A DNA stretch of 6,872 nt, from positions 1-6,872 of the forward strand of contig CAMOQY010000075.1 of assembly GCA_946623295.1 (NCBI GenBank), given 5' to 3'. Below the pieces are notes generated by a model. The model ran no database searches. It was not told the origin of the DNA and worked only from the letters and a program-made list of their open reading frames with translations. The position numbers and the translations under genes were made by a program. Origin of the DNA: an uncultured Lachnospiraceae bacterium (lineage in GTDB: Bacteria; Bacillota; Clostridia; Lachnospirales; Lachnospiraceae). Of this stretch, positions 1 through 4,431 are shown in pieces. Each line of letters opens with the position of its first letter. Position 1 is the stretch's first letter.

Positions 1-661
1 CGGCAAGCTCAGGGAGAAAACTCTCGTCTATCCCTATGGCTTCAAGCATCCCGCGCCAGTATTCCTTTTTATAGATGTCAAAATACAGACTGAATGTCGC
101 GATGGACATATCGGCGGCAAGGCGCCCGCAGAGCCGAAACGCCACGTAATCCTTGAGCAGGACAAAACGCGCTGTGCGTTCAAATATATCCGGTCGGTGA
201 GCGCGCAGCCAGAGGATCTTGGTCGCGGGCCAGGTGGGAAGCACAGCCGCCTGACCGGTCACGCTGCGTATCTGATCCGTGGTAAAACGTTCCGAGAGCA
301 GAGCGCACTCATCCGCGGAGCGTTCATCCATCCACGAGATGGCGTTTGCAAGCGGACGGCCGTCAGCGTCGAGACATATAAGGGTCTCCGCCTGTCCTGT
401 CAGCGCTATATGGCATATCGGATCAGCTGTCCCCGTATCACTTCTGTCTGCGCGGGAATGGCTGGGATCCGTACAGGCTCTGCCGCATACGTCCGCAAGC
501 AGAGAAACAATATCGTCAAAGTATTTTTCCGCGTCAAATTCTATATATACTCCATCCCTGATATAAGTCACGGGCAGAGAGCATGACGAAACAAGCCGCA
601 TATTCTGATCATATGCGGCTGCTTTTATGTTGGTGCTTCCAAGATCTATTCCTACGTACAT
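1..661 (-). CDS. FGGY-family carbohydrate kinase (partial; C-terminus beyond left edge)
   Basis: This is the N-terminal 220 codons of a cytoplasmic ATP-dependent sugar kinase of the FGGY (xylulokinase/glycerol kinase) family, which usually has about 500 residues, so a little under half is present. Translating the minus strand gives MYVGIDLGSTNIKAAAYD, the ATP phosphate-1 motif (D6-K13). It continues with TGQAE (88-92) and ISWMDER (108-114), which match the family's substrate-site 'GQ' and 'W.D.R' segments, and with LLKDYVAFRL (168-177), the usual 'kDy..yrLtG' element. The start is the ATG at 659-661, where the family's first strand begins. A GGAGGG lies 13 nt upstream (minus strand of 675-680), which is rather far. 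The gene follows the DeoR regulator after 86 nt and is probably the last visible member of the SIS-DeoR-kinase operon. It would commit the substrate by phosphorylation. The N-terminal half does not identify the sugar: xylulose, ribulose, erythritol-like polyols and others are all possible. Family call confident, substrate unknown. Confidence 0.93.
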   Translation of the reverse strand, partial: MYVGIDLGSTNIKAAAYDQNMRLVSSCSLPVTYIRDGVYIEFDAEKYFDDIVSLLADVCGRACTDPSHSRADRSDTGTADPICHIALTGQAETLICLDADGRPLANAISWMDERSADECALLSERFTTDQIRSVTGQAAVLPTWPATKILWLRAHRPDIFERTARFVLLKDYVAFRLCGRLAADMSIATFSLYFDIYKKEYWRGMLEAIGIDESFLPELA

Positions 662-747
662 AACCAGTGTGATGCCCTCCGGTACAGCAATGATAAGCCC
701 CGGCAGAAAAGATGGCCGCAGGGATGTTCACGCGCGGCTGTAACTAA

Positions 748-1515
748 TCAGACAAGCTCGGTCTTCACGCCCGCCTCGGCGAGCAGAGCGACCTCACCGG
801 GATCCGCCCCCGCGTCGGTCACAAGCAGGACTCTGTCAGAAACGTCGCAGACTCTCGAAAAACCGGTAGTGCCTACCTTGGTGTGGTCGGCAGCTATGAT
901 AGCGTGATCGGAAGAGGAGATCATGATCCGGTCGAGGATGGCTTCCTCTGCGTGATAGGTGGTGATGCCGCCCGCTACGCTGACGCCGTTGACCGAGAGG
1001 ATCGCCCAGTCCGCCTTGTAGCGGGAGAGCTGTTCCTGCGCGTCGCTTCCATATGTAAAACTATAGTCTGAATTAAACTCGCCTCCGAGGAGGATGACGC
1101 GGAAACCGCGCACGTCGTTCAGCGTTCTGACTACGTCATACGAATTCGTAACGATATTCAGGACCTTCCTGCCGGTCAGAGCTCTGGCGACCTCGGTGGT
1201 TGTCGTTCCCGAATTGATAAAGATCGTGTCGCCGTCCTTTACCATGGAGAGGATCTCGCGCGCGATGGCCTGTTTCTGCGGAAGATTGGAGACCTGCGCC
1301 GAACCGATGCGGCCGGTATCTGCCAGCAGCACAGCTCCGCCGGACACGCGGGTCAGCAGACCGTCGCGGTCCATATCGTCAAGATCCTTGCGGATAGTAA
1401 CTATGGTAACGTCGAGCTCCCGGGCGAGCTCGGTGACAGTCACCTTGCCGCTGGCCTGGAGTCTGGAAAGTATCGCGTTTCTGCGGGATTCGATCTTGGG
1501 TCTTCTCTTGGTCAT
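748..1515 (-). CDS. DeoR-family transcriptional regulator of sugar metabolism
   Basis: A 255-residue DeoR-family regulator, the normal family length. Residues 8-62 form the N-terminal winged helix-turn-helix: helix-turn-helix around T26-L45, with recognition helix VTIVTIRKDL at 36-45, then the wing LTRVSGGAV at 54-62. The C-terminal DeoRC sugar-phosphate sensor domain shows the conserved K81, the phosphate-binding loop INSGTTTTEVA (100-110), LLGGEFN (142-148), DWAILSVNG (169-177) and GGITTYHAEEA (182-192). These proteins usually bind a phosphorylated pathway intermediate and lose DNA affinity. The gene starts 4 nt after the SIS stop codon, and its GGAAGGG site (minus strand of 1524-1530) lies inside the SIS 3' end, so the two are translationally coupled. 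It probably represses its own operon and may act on the other two promoters, which carry related TTTTC/GAAAG motifs. Function at family level is certain; effector and operator are inferred. Confidence 0.95.
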   Translation of the reverse strand: MTKRRPKIESRRNAILSRLQASGKVTVTELARELDVTIVTIRKDLDDMDRDGLLTRVSGGAVLLADTGRIGSAQVSNLPQKQAIAREILSMVKDGDTIFINSGTTTTEVARALTGRKVLNIVTNSYDVVRTLNDVRGFRVILLGGEFNSDYSFTYGSDAQEQLSRYKADWAILSVNGVSVAGGITTYHAEEAILDRIMISSSDHAIIAADHTKVGTTGFSRVCDVSDRVLLVTDAGADPGEVALLAEAGVKTELV

Positions 1516-1519
1516 TTTA

Positions 1520-2125
1520 TTATCCCTTCCTGTTGTTCAGTCTCTCGCCGACTGCTCCGCCCGGGTGGATGAGCGCAAAGCTCTCGTTGCGGTAGCCGGT
1601 CTCTTCGATAAGAGCCGCCTGCAGCGCGTGGAAGAGCGCGCAGGCAGCGGTCGTGCTGGTTGTACCCTGTGAATTATACTTGTCCGTCTCGCGGTTTACA
1701 AGGATTTTAAGCAGGACGTCGGCGCACTTCGCAAGTTCTGAGTCCTCATTCTCTGTTATAGTGATGATATGGACTCTCTTTTTGACGCAGATATCCGCTA
1801 TGGGCAGCAGCTCCCTGGTCCTGCCTCCTCTGGAGAGAAAGAGCATGACGTCTCCCTCCTGAAGGTAACCGGTGCCGCCGTGGACAGCCTCAGCCGGGCT
1901 GATGAATTTAGCCGGACGCTCTATGCAGCACATGAGATGCGCGAAGTGCTGACAGACTATCCCCGAATGCCCGCAGCCCGAGGCTCCGATACGCGGCGCA
2001 CTCTTAAGCAGATCAACTGCGCGCGAAAAGCTGTCCCTGTCGATATTGTTTTTGATCAGCTGCAGGCACTCCGCCTCTGTATCAAAGGCGGCAAGGGCCT
2101 GAGAGTATGCATCTTCGGAAATCAT
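1520..2125 (-). CDS. SIS-domain sugar-phosphate isomerase-like protein (KdsD/KpsF/GutQ type, no CBS domains)
   Basis: A 201-residue single SIS-domain protein resembling the isomerase half of arabinose-5-phosphate isomerases (KdsD, KpsF, GutQ), which are about 320 residues because they also carry two CBS domains; none is present here. Recognisable blocks are IGASGCGHSGIV (46-57), AEAVHGGTGYL (78-88), FLSRGGRTREL (96-106), GTTSTTAACALFHAL (154-168) and FALIHPGGAVGERL (183-196). H187 in the HPGG motif corresponds to the family's catalytic histidine. Two motifs deviate: KdsD has GKSG where this has GHSG (H53), and the usual SNSG phosphate loop reads SRGG (98-101). The start is the ATG at 2123-2125 with GGAGG 7 nt upstream; a frame-matched ATG at 2185 lacks such a site. 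It is first in the leftward operon, ahead of the regulator and kinase, so an aldose/ketose phosphate isomerase role in a catabolic pathway is likely. A 6-phospho-3-hexuloisomerase-like or other SIS activity is an alternative. Confidence 0.85.
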   Translation of the reverse strand: MISEDAYSQALAAFDTEAECLQLIKNNIDRDSFSRAVDLLKSAPRIGASGCGHSGIVCQHFAHLMCCIERPAKFISPAEAVHGGTGYLQEGDVMLFLSRGGRTRELLPIADICVKKRVHIITITENEDSELAKCADVLLKILVNRETDKYNSQGTTSTTAACALFHALQAALIEETGYRNESFALIHPGGAVGERLNNRKG

Positions 2126-2132
2126 TGATAGT

Positions 2133-2137
2133 CCTCC
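2133..2137 (-). promoter_or_regulatory. Ribosome binding site deciding the SIS-gene start
   Basis: On the minus strand GGAGG stands 7 nt before the ATG at 2125. It favours this start over the longer open frame beginning at 2185, whose extra 20 residues have no recognisable domain and no good Shine-Dalgarno sequence. Confidence 0.8.
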
Positions 2138-2200
2138 GTCTGTCCTGGCTTTTTTAATGCAGGTTCCGTGACCTGACTGGTTCACATTGCCTTACGACAT

Positions 2201-2229
2201 ATGATAAAACTTTTCTAAAAGAAAGTCAA
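2201..2229 (-). promoter_or_regulatory. Sigma-A promoter of the leftward SIS-DeoR-kinase operon
   Basis: On the minus strand TTGACT (2229-2224) and TATCAT (2206-2201) are separated by exactly 17 bp, giving a transcript start near 2194 and a leader of about 70 nt. Both hexamers and the spacing are identical to those of the promoter at 4373-4401. The spacer contains CTTTTAGAAAAG, the centre of a probable operator, so a bound repressor would cover both hexamers. Confidence 0.8.
2209..2225. promoter_or_regulatory. Putative DeoR operator inside the leftward promoter
   Basis: ACTTTTCTAAAAGAAAG contains an inverted repeat (CTTTT/AAAAG) and lies between and overlapping the -10 and -35 boxes of the leftward promoter. 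The same 17 bases with one mismatch occur at 4307-4323, upstream of the YjbQ operon. DeoR-family operators are often built from repeated TTTC/GAAA units. Assignment to the DeoR protein encoded here is inferred from context. Confidence 0.55.
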
Positions 2230-2237
2230 TCTGATTA

Positions 2238-2262
2238 TTAAGAAAGCTGATATTTTCCTTAA
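2238..2262. promoter_or_regulatory. Second TTAAGAAA/TTTCCTTAA dyad in the divergent control region
   Basis: TTAAGAAAG and TTTTCCTTAA form an imperfect inverted repeat with a 6-nt gap, lying between the -35 boxes of the two divergent promoters. ATTAAGAAA recurs at 4400-4408, straddling the end of the -10 box of the third promoter. It may be an auxiliary site for the same regulator; this is inference. Confidence 0.4.
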
Positions 2263-2275
2263 CGTAATTTATCTG

Positions 2276-2304
2276 TTGACATTTTCCGCAGAGAAAGCTA
2301 TTAT
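2276..2304 (+). promoter_or_regulatory. Sigma-A promoter of the TIM-like gene
   Basis: TTGACA (2276-2281), a 17-bp spacer and TATTAT (2299-2304) make a near-consensus promoter with start expected around 2311 and a leader of about 55 nt. The spacer holds TTTTC (2282-2286) and GAAAG (2293-2297) as an inverted pair, resembling the motifs in the other two promoters. Confidence 0.82.
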
Positions 2305-2366
2305 GAAGAACATCAAAGCCCGAATTTAACATGGGTTCTGCCACTAAAGAGTCAAAGGAAAACATC

Positions 2367-3056
2367 ATGAAAATTAAAGCTCCTTTTTTTGAGATCGGAC
2401 CAAAATCGTATCTTTACGGAGACGATATACTTGAACTGGCGCTGGCAGCGGACGCCGCGAGCGAAAAATACGACGTGGATATCATTTTTACCACACCCGT
2501 AGTCGATATCCGGCGCGTCGCCGGGGCCACAAAGCGTATCCACGTTTTTGCGCCGCACATGGACCCGATCCGTCCGGGCCGCGGACTGGCAAATATACTG
2601 CCTGAGAGCCTGGTGGCTGCAGGCGCCGAGGGCGTCATGCTGAACCACGTTGAGAAGCCGCTCTCTTCCGAGGTGCTCGCCGAGACTATAGCCCGGGCGC
2701 GCGAGGTTGGGCTGACGTCGATAGTCTGCGCGGATTCGCTCGCGGATGCCAGACGCATAGCCGCTCTTCACCCCGATATTATCGTAGCCGAGCCATCAGA
2801 GCTCATCGGTACAGGCGTGAGCGTAGGAGATGAGTATGTGAAAGCCGCTATGGATGCGGTCCACGATGTGGCTCCCGATATCCTCGTGCTGACCGCTGCC
2901 GGTATCGCAAACGGGCAGGATGTCTACAATACCATAATCGCCGGTGCAGACGCCACGGGTTCATCCTCCGGAGTCGCAAAGGCAGCTGACCGTGCCGCCA
3001 TGGTCGATGAGATGATATCGGCGGTGCGCAGAGCCTGGGACGAGAGACACGCCTGA
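2367..3056 (+). CDS. Triose-phosphate isomerase-like TIM-barrel protein (short, archaeal-type)
   Basis: A 229-residue cytoplasmic TIM-barrel isomerase. The length and motifs match the compact archaeal-type triose-phosphate isomerase branch rather than the roughly 250-residue glycolytic bacterial enzyme. Visible are K13 (IGPKSYLYG, 10-18), the catalytic histidine in MLNHVEK (91-97, H94), the catalytic glutamate and flexible loop in AEPSELIGTG (141-150, E142), and the phosphate-binding end ATGSSSGVAKAAD. The asparagine that classically stands two residues before the lysine (N-x-K) is G11 here. The start is the ATG at 2367 with AAAGGA 7 nt upstream; an in-frame ATG at 2331 has no comparable site. 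It is transcribed divergently from the SIS-DeoR-kinase operon under its own promoter. Next to a sugar kinase and regulator, and with the Asn change, it may act on another triose or tetrose phosphate, as EryH-type TIM homologues do in erythritol catabolism. True triose-phosphate isomerase activity remains possible. Confidence 0.88.
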   Translation: MKIKAPFFEIGPKSYLYGDDILELALAADAASEKYDVDIIFTTPVVDIRRVAGATKRIHVFAPHMDPIRPGRGLANILPESLVAAGAEGVMLNHVEKPLSSEVLAETIARAREVGLTSIVCADSLADARRIAALHPDIIVAEPSELIGTGVSVGDEYVKAAMDAVHDVAPDILVLTAAGIANGQDVYNTIIAGADATGSSSGVAKAADRAAMVDEMISAVRRAWDERHA

Positions 3057-3115
3057 AAATGACGAGATGATCTCTGCGGTGCGCAGAGCCTGGGATGAGA
3101 GACACGCCTGAAAAC
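3006..3115 (+). repeat. 55-bp tandem duplication of the TIM-like gene's 3' end
   Basis: Bases 3006-3060 (last 16 codons, stop and four following bases) are followed at once by a second copy at 3061-3115, identical at 50 of 55 positions. The second copy also translates as DEMISAVRRAWDERHA followed by a stop, but lies in another frame because 55 is not a multiple of three. The four differences inside codons (GAT/GAC, ATA/ATC, TCG/TCT, GAC/GAT) are all third-position and silent; the fifth follows the stop. A remnant of a lost paralogous gene is the best explanation; a local duplication or a join of two strain haplotypes are alternatives. Confidence 0.9.
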
Positions 3116-3441
3116 GACGTGCACTGCATGCCGCAGCGTTTTCAAAAGGTCCAGGTAAGCAAAGTGGATTATTTCGATATGGAGCGTCTGAATGCGCAGG
3201 AAAGCGCAGTCAGGCGCTCTGCATATGTCATGGCTCCTGAGCGGGTCCCCAGAGCGATACACAGCATTCCCGGAGAACCCTCTATCGGTGCGGGTATTGC
3301 GCTCAAGGAACGCGGGCTGGCAGTTTGTAGTGCTTGCCTCCGCAAACGGCCTTATCAAGCCTGAAAGCCGCATTTCGGATCACGCTTTTATAGAAAACAG
3401 ATGCGCAGCTTATACGATGTGCCCATGTCATTTTCGCGTTT
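3116..3441. other. Non-coding or decayed stretch after the TIM-like gene
   Basis: No convincing gene is visible here. An open frame on the plus strand (3095-3364, 89 codons) and overlapping frames on both strands lack ribosome binding sites and recognisable motifs. The base composition resembles the coding DNA upstream more than the AT-rich array downstream. That, together with the duplicated gene tail at its left edge, suggests it may once have been coding or downstream DNA of a lost gene copy. No terminator was found for the TIM-like gene; AAAGC (3364-3368) and GCTTT (3384-3388) could form only a very weak hairpin. Confidence 0.4.
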
Positions 3442-3480
3442 TGTATATAAGATGGCCCACAAACACTAATCTTATATACA
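3442..3480. repeat. Dyad 1: perfect 12-bp inverted repeat
   Basis: TGTATATAAGAT (3442-3453) and ATCTTATATACA (3469-3480) are exact reverse complements around a 15-nt loop that begins GGCCC. Confidence 0.95.
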
Positions 3481-3525
3481 TTTTTTGTCCGGACAGATCA
3501 GATGCCAGTCCTTCAGGGTCCGATT

Positions 3526-3564
3526 TGTATATAAGATGGCCCCAAAATATCAATCTTATATACA
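3526..3564. repeat. Dyad 2: perfect 12-bp inverted repeat
   Basis: TGTATATAAGAT (3526-3537) and ATCTTATATACA (3553-3564) have the same arms and 15-nt loop length as dyad 1; the loop sequence differs at five positions. Confidence 0.95.
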
Positions 3565-3609
3565 TTATCAGTCCCGACAGATCAGGCGCAGGCCCTTCAG
3601 AGTCCGATT

Positions 3610-3649
3610 TGTATATAAGAATACATTGTTTCGGCAGATCTTATATACG
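3610..3649. repeat. Dyad 3: 10-bp inverted repeat with altered loop
   Basis: GTATATAAGA (3611-3620) pairs with TCTTATATAC (3639-3648). The 18-nt loop carries TTGTTTCGGCAG, a word related to the loops of dyads 4 and 5 but absent from dyads 1 and 2. Confidence 0.92.
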
Positions 3650-3727
3650 TTTTACCTACGGTAGAGTGGTCCTGACGGGATCTGAGGCGCCTCGCGGACA
3701 GTCTGCAGGCTCCTTTTTGATCATTTT

Positions 3728-3767
3728 TGTATATAATCCTATACTGTTTCCGCAATTCTTATATACT
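3728..3767. repeat. Dyad 4: 8-bp core inverted repeat
   Basis: GTATATAA (3729-3736) pairs with TTATATAC (3759-3766) across a 22-nt loop containing CTGTTTCCGCAA. Its right arm is also part of a longer 17-bp inverted repeat with the left arm of dyad 5. Confidence 0.9.
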
Positions 3768-3821
3768 TTTTCCTCAAAAGATACTTCCGGAATCAGCGGC
3801 AGTAGAGGAAAAAGTATATAA
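3759..3821. repeat. 17-bp perfect inverted repeat joining dyads 4 and 5
   Basis: TTATATACTTTTTCCTC (3759-3775) and GAGGAAAAAGTATATAA (3805-3821) are exact reverse complements with a 29-nt loop. This is the longest perfect inverted repeat I found in the array, and it would compete with the within-dyad pairings if the region were single-stranded or transcribed. Confidence 0.93.
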
Positions 3822-3850
3822 ATTACCATAAAAACGGCAGTCTTATATAC
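3814..3850. repeat. Dyad 5: 8-bp core inverted repeat
   Basis: GTATATAA (3814-3821) pairs with TTATATAC (3843-3850) across a 21-nt loop holding AAAACGGCAG. With its flank, TTATATACAAA (3843-3853) is also the exact complement of TTTGTATATAA at 3726-3736, so dyads 4 and 5 nest within a larger palindromic block. Confidence 0.9.
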
Positions 3851-3853
3851 AAA

Positions 3854-4170
3854 CCCGCCTGATCAGCGCTTCTAAAGCAGTTTTCCCGTAGCTGCGCCCT
3901 GCTCGCGCTTCCCTTATTTGTATAAAAGCAAAGGATTATTGCCATCTGGAGAAACGATACCTGAATATCCCCGGAGCTGTCTGCACAGAGGGGCTGAAAC
4001 AGCCTGGTAGTACATCAGTCTTTTGAAGGACAGATGGTTCTTATCAGGCGATAGTCTCACATCAGCACTTCTATCATATTCCCGCATATCTTTTATTGCG
4101 TATTGTGAATCAAATCGTGCCTTTTCGTCGATTATCATCTTGATTTTTTCGCATTAAAATCGTATATTAT
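3854..4170. other. Intergenic DNA without a supported gene
   Basis: This stretch is AT-richer than the flanking genes. A degenerate relative of the array word, TTTGTATAAAAG, lies near 3917-3928. A minus-strand open frame of 74 codons (3914-4138) has no ribosome binding site and no recognisable motif, and I do not call it a gene. Nothing else stands out. Confidence 0.4.
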
Positions 4171-4175
4171 TCTAT

Positions 4176-4194
4176 GGCTCTGAGAGCCCTTTTT
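4176..4194 (+). terminator. Weak intrinsic terminator candidate
   Basis: GGCTC (4176-4180) and GAGCC (4184-4188) form a 5-bp stem with a TGA loop, followed by CTTTTT. It could stop rightward transcripts leaving the array region, but the stem is short. Confidence 0.4.
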
Positions 4195-4238
4195 GACTGC
4201 CCGAAAACAGGCCTTTTGACGGCGGTATAAAGAGCGGC

Positions 4239-4253
4239 TGCAGGGAGCCTGCA
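4239..4253. repeat. Small GC-rich hairpin
   Basis: TGCAGG (4239-4244) and CCTGCA (4248-4253) form a perfect 6-bp stem with a GAG loop, without a T-tract. Its role is unknown; it is the middle of three hairpins upstream of the YjbQ operon. Confidence 0.5.
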
Positions 4254-4268
4254 TATAGAAAATAACTG

Positions 4269-4312
4269 GTTTGCCTGTGTCCCGGAATATCCGGTGCCAA
4301 AGGCAAACTTTT
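4269..4312 (+). terminator. Nested palindrome, terminator-like or regulatory
   Basis: GTTTGCCT (4269-4276) pairs with AGGCAAAC (4301-4308), and inside it CCGGA (4282-4286) pairs with TCCGG (4290-4294) around ATA. The outer stem runs straight into TTTT (4309-4312). It could end rightward transcription from the array region and insulate the YjbQ promoter, or be a protein-binding palindrome. The short T-run makes the terminator reading moderate only. Confidence 0.45.
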
Positions 4313-4359
4313 CAAAAAGAAAGAAACTACTTTTTTGATAAAAAGAAATAGCTTCTTTT
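4307..4359. promoter_or_regulatory. Cluster of putative operators upstream of the YjbQ operon
   Basis: Three AAAAG/CTTTT-type dyads overlap in 53 bp, just upstream of the -35 box. They are ACTTTTCAAAAAGAAAG (4307-4323), which matches the divergent-promoter site at 16 of 17 positions; CTTTTT-TGAT-AAAAAG (4330-4345); and AAAAGAA-N5-TTCTTTT (4341-4359). The spacer of the promoter itself continues with TTTTCTTTCC. A single regulator, plausibly the DeoR protein, may bind here. Confidence 0.5.
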
Positions 4360-4372
4360 GGACAATTAAATA

Positions 4373-4401
4373 TTGACTTTTCTTTCCATAAAATCTATCA
4401 T
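4373..4401 (+). promoter_or_regulatory. Sigma-A promoter of the YjbQ-dehydrogenase-E2 operon
   Basis: TTGACT (4373-4378), a 17-bp spacer and TATCAT (4396-4401) match the leftward operon promoter in both hexamers and spacing. Start is expected near 4408, leaving a short leader of about 24 nt before the ATG at 4432. Confidence 0.82.
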
Positions 4402-4414
4402 TAAGAAAAACCTT

Positions 4415-4420
4415 AGGAGG
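4415..4420 (+). promoter_or_regulatory. Ribosome binding site deciding the YjbQ-family start
   Basis: AGGAGG is followed by 11 nt and then the ATG at 4432. An in-frame GTG at 4420 overlaps the Shine-Dalgarno sequence itself and so cannot be the start. Confidence 0.75.
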
Positions 4421-4431
4421 TGCAGATTCTT

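Larger units (their letters stand above)
3442..3609. repeat. Two 84-bp tandem direct repeat units containing dyads 1 and 2
   Basis: Units 3442-3525 and 3526-3609 align without gaps and differ at 15 of 84 positions. All 15 differences fall in the loop or the spacer; the 24 positions of the two 12-bp arms are identical. A third unit starts at 3610 but diverges after the left arm. The 84-bp length equals about eight turns of B-DNA. Confidence 0.88.
3442..3853. repeat. Array of five GTATATAA...TTATATAC dyads
   Basis: Ten copies of one 8-bp word occur in 412 bp, strictly alternating in orientation: GTATATAA at 3443, 3527, 3611, 3729 and 3814; TTATATAC ending at 3479, 3563, 3648, 3766 and 3850. 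Each pair spans 37 or 38 bp, and successive dyads start 84, 84, 118 and 85 bp apart. The word is not seen elsewhere in the window. Spacers share GGACAG, GATCAG and TCCTT-like words; the longer third spacer appears to hold about 34 extra bases. The even geometry suggests an array of protein-binding sites or a series of small hairpins. It does not look like CRISPR, because the repeats are short, palindromically paired and have related spacers. The function is unknown. Confidence 0.93.

Noticed and set aside
197..586. Plus-strand open frames opposite the FGGY kinase
   Set aside because: The minus strand encodes clear FGGY kinase motifs across the same bases; the plus-strand frames are shadows.
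705..738. GCCGC/GCGGC hairpin between the regulator and kinase genes, with CATCTTTTC after it on the minus strand
   Set aside because: The stem is only 5 bp with a 14-nt loop and an interrupted T-run, too weak to call a terminator or attenuator.
2305..2366. Possible riboswitch in the leader of the TIM-like gene
   Set aside because: The leader is only about 55 nt and shows no known aptamer features.
3095..3364. An 89-codon plus-strand open frame after the isomerase gene
   Set aside because: Its start lies inside the duplicated isomerase tail in another frame, it has no ribosome binding site, and the protein resembles nothing I know. It may at best be decayed sequence.
3192..3821. A 209-codon plus-strand open frame with an apparent 28-residue peptide repeat
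   Set aside because: The frame stays open because the DNA repeat is 84 bp, a multiple of three. Differences between units are not concentrated at third codon positions, there is no ribosome binding site, and the frame simply runs through the dyad array.
3442..3853. CRISPR array
   Set aside because: The recurring word is only 8-12 bp and alternates in orientation, the spacers are related to each other, and no cas gene is present.
3442..3853. Set of intrinsic terminators or archaeal TATA promoters
   Set aside because: The stems are AT-rich with long loops and mostly lack following T-runs, and the genes are bacterial in character, so TATATAA is not read here as an archaeal TATA box.
3914..4138. 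A 74-codon minus-strand open frame
   Set aside because: It has no Shine-Dalgarno sequence, no recognisable motif and no promoter; it is compatible with chance in AT-richer DNA.
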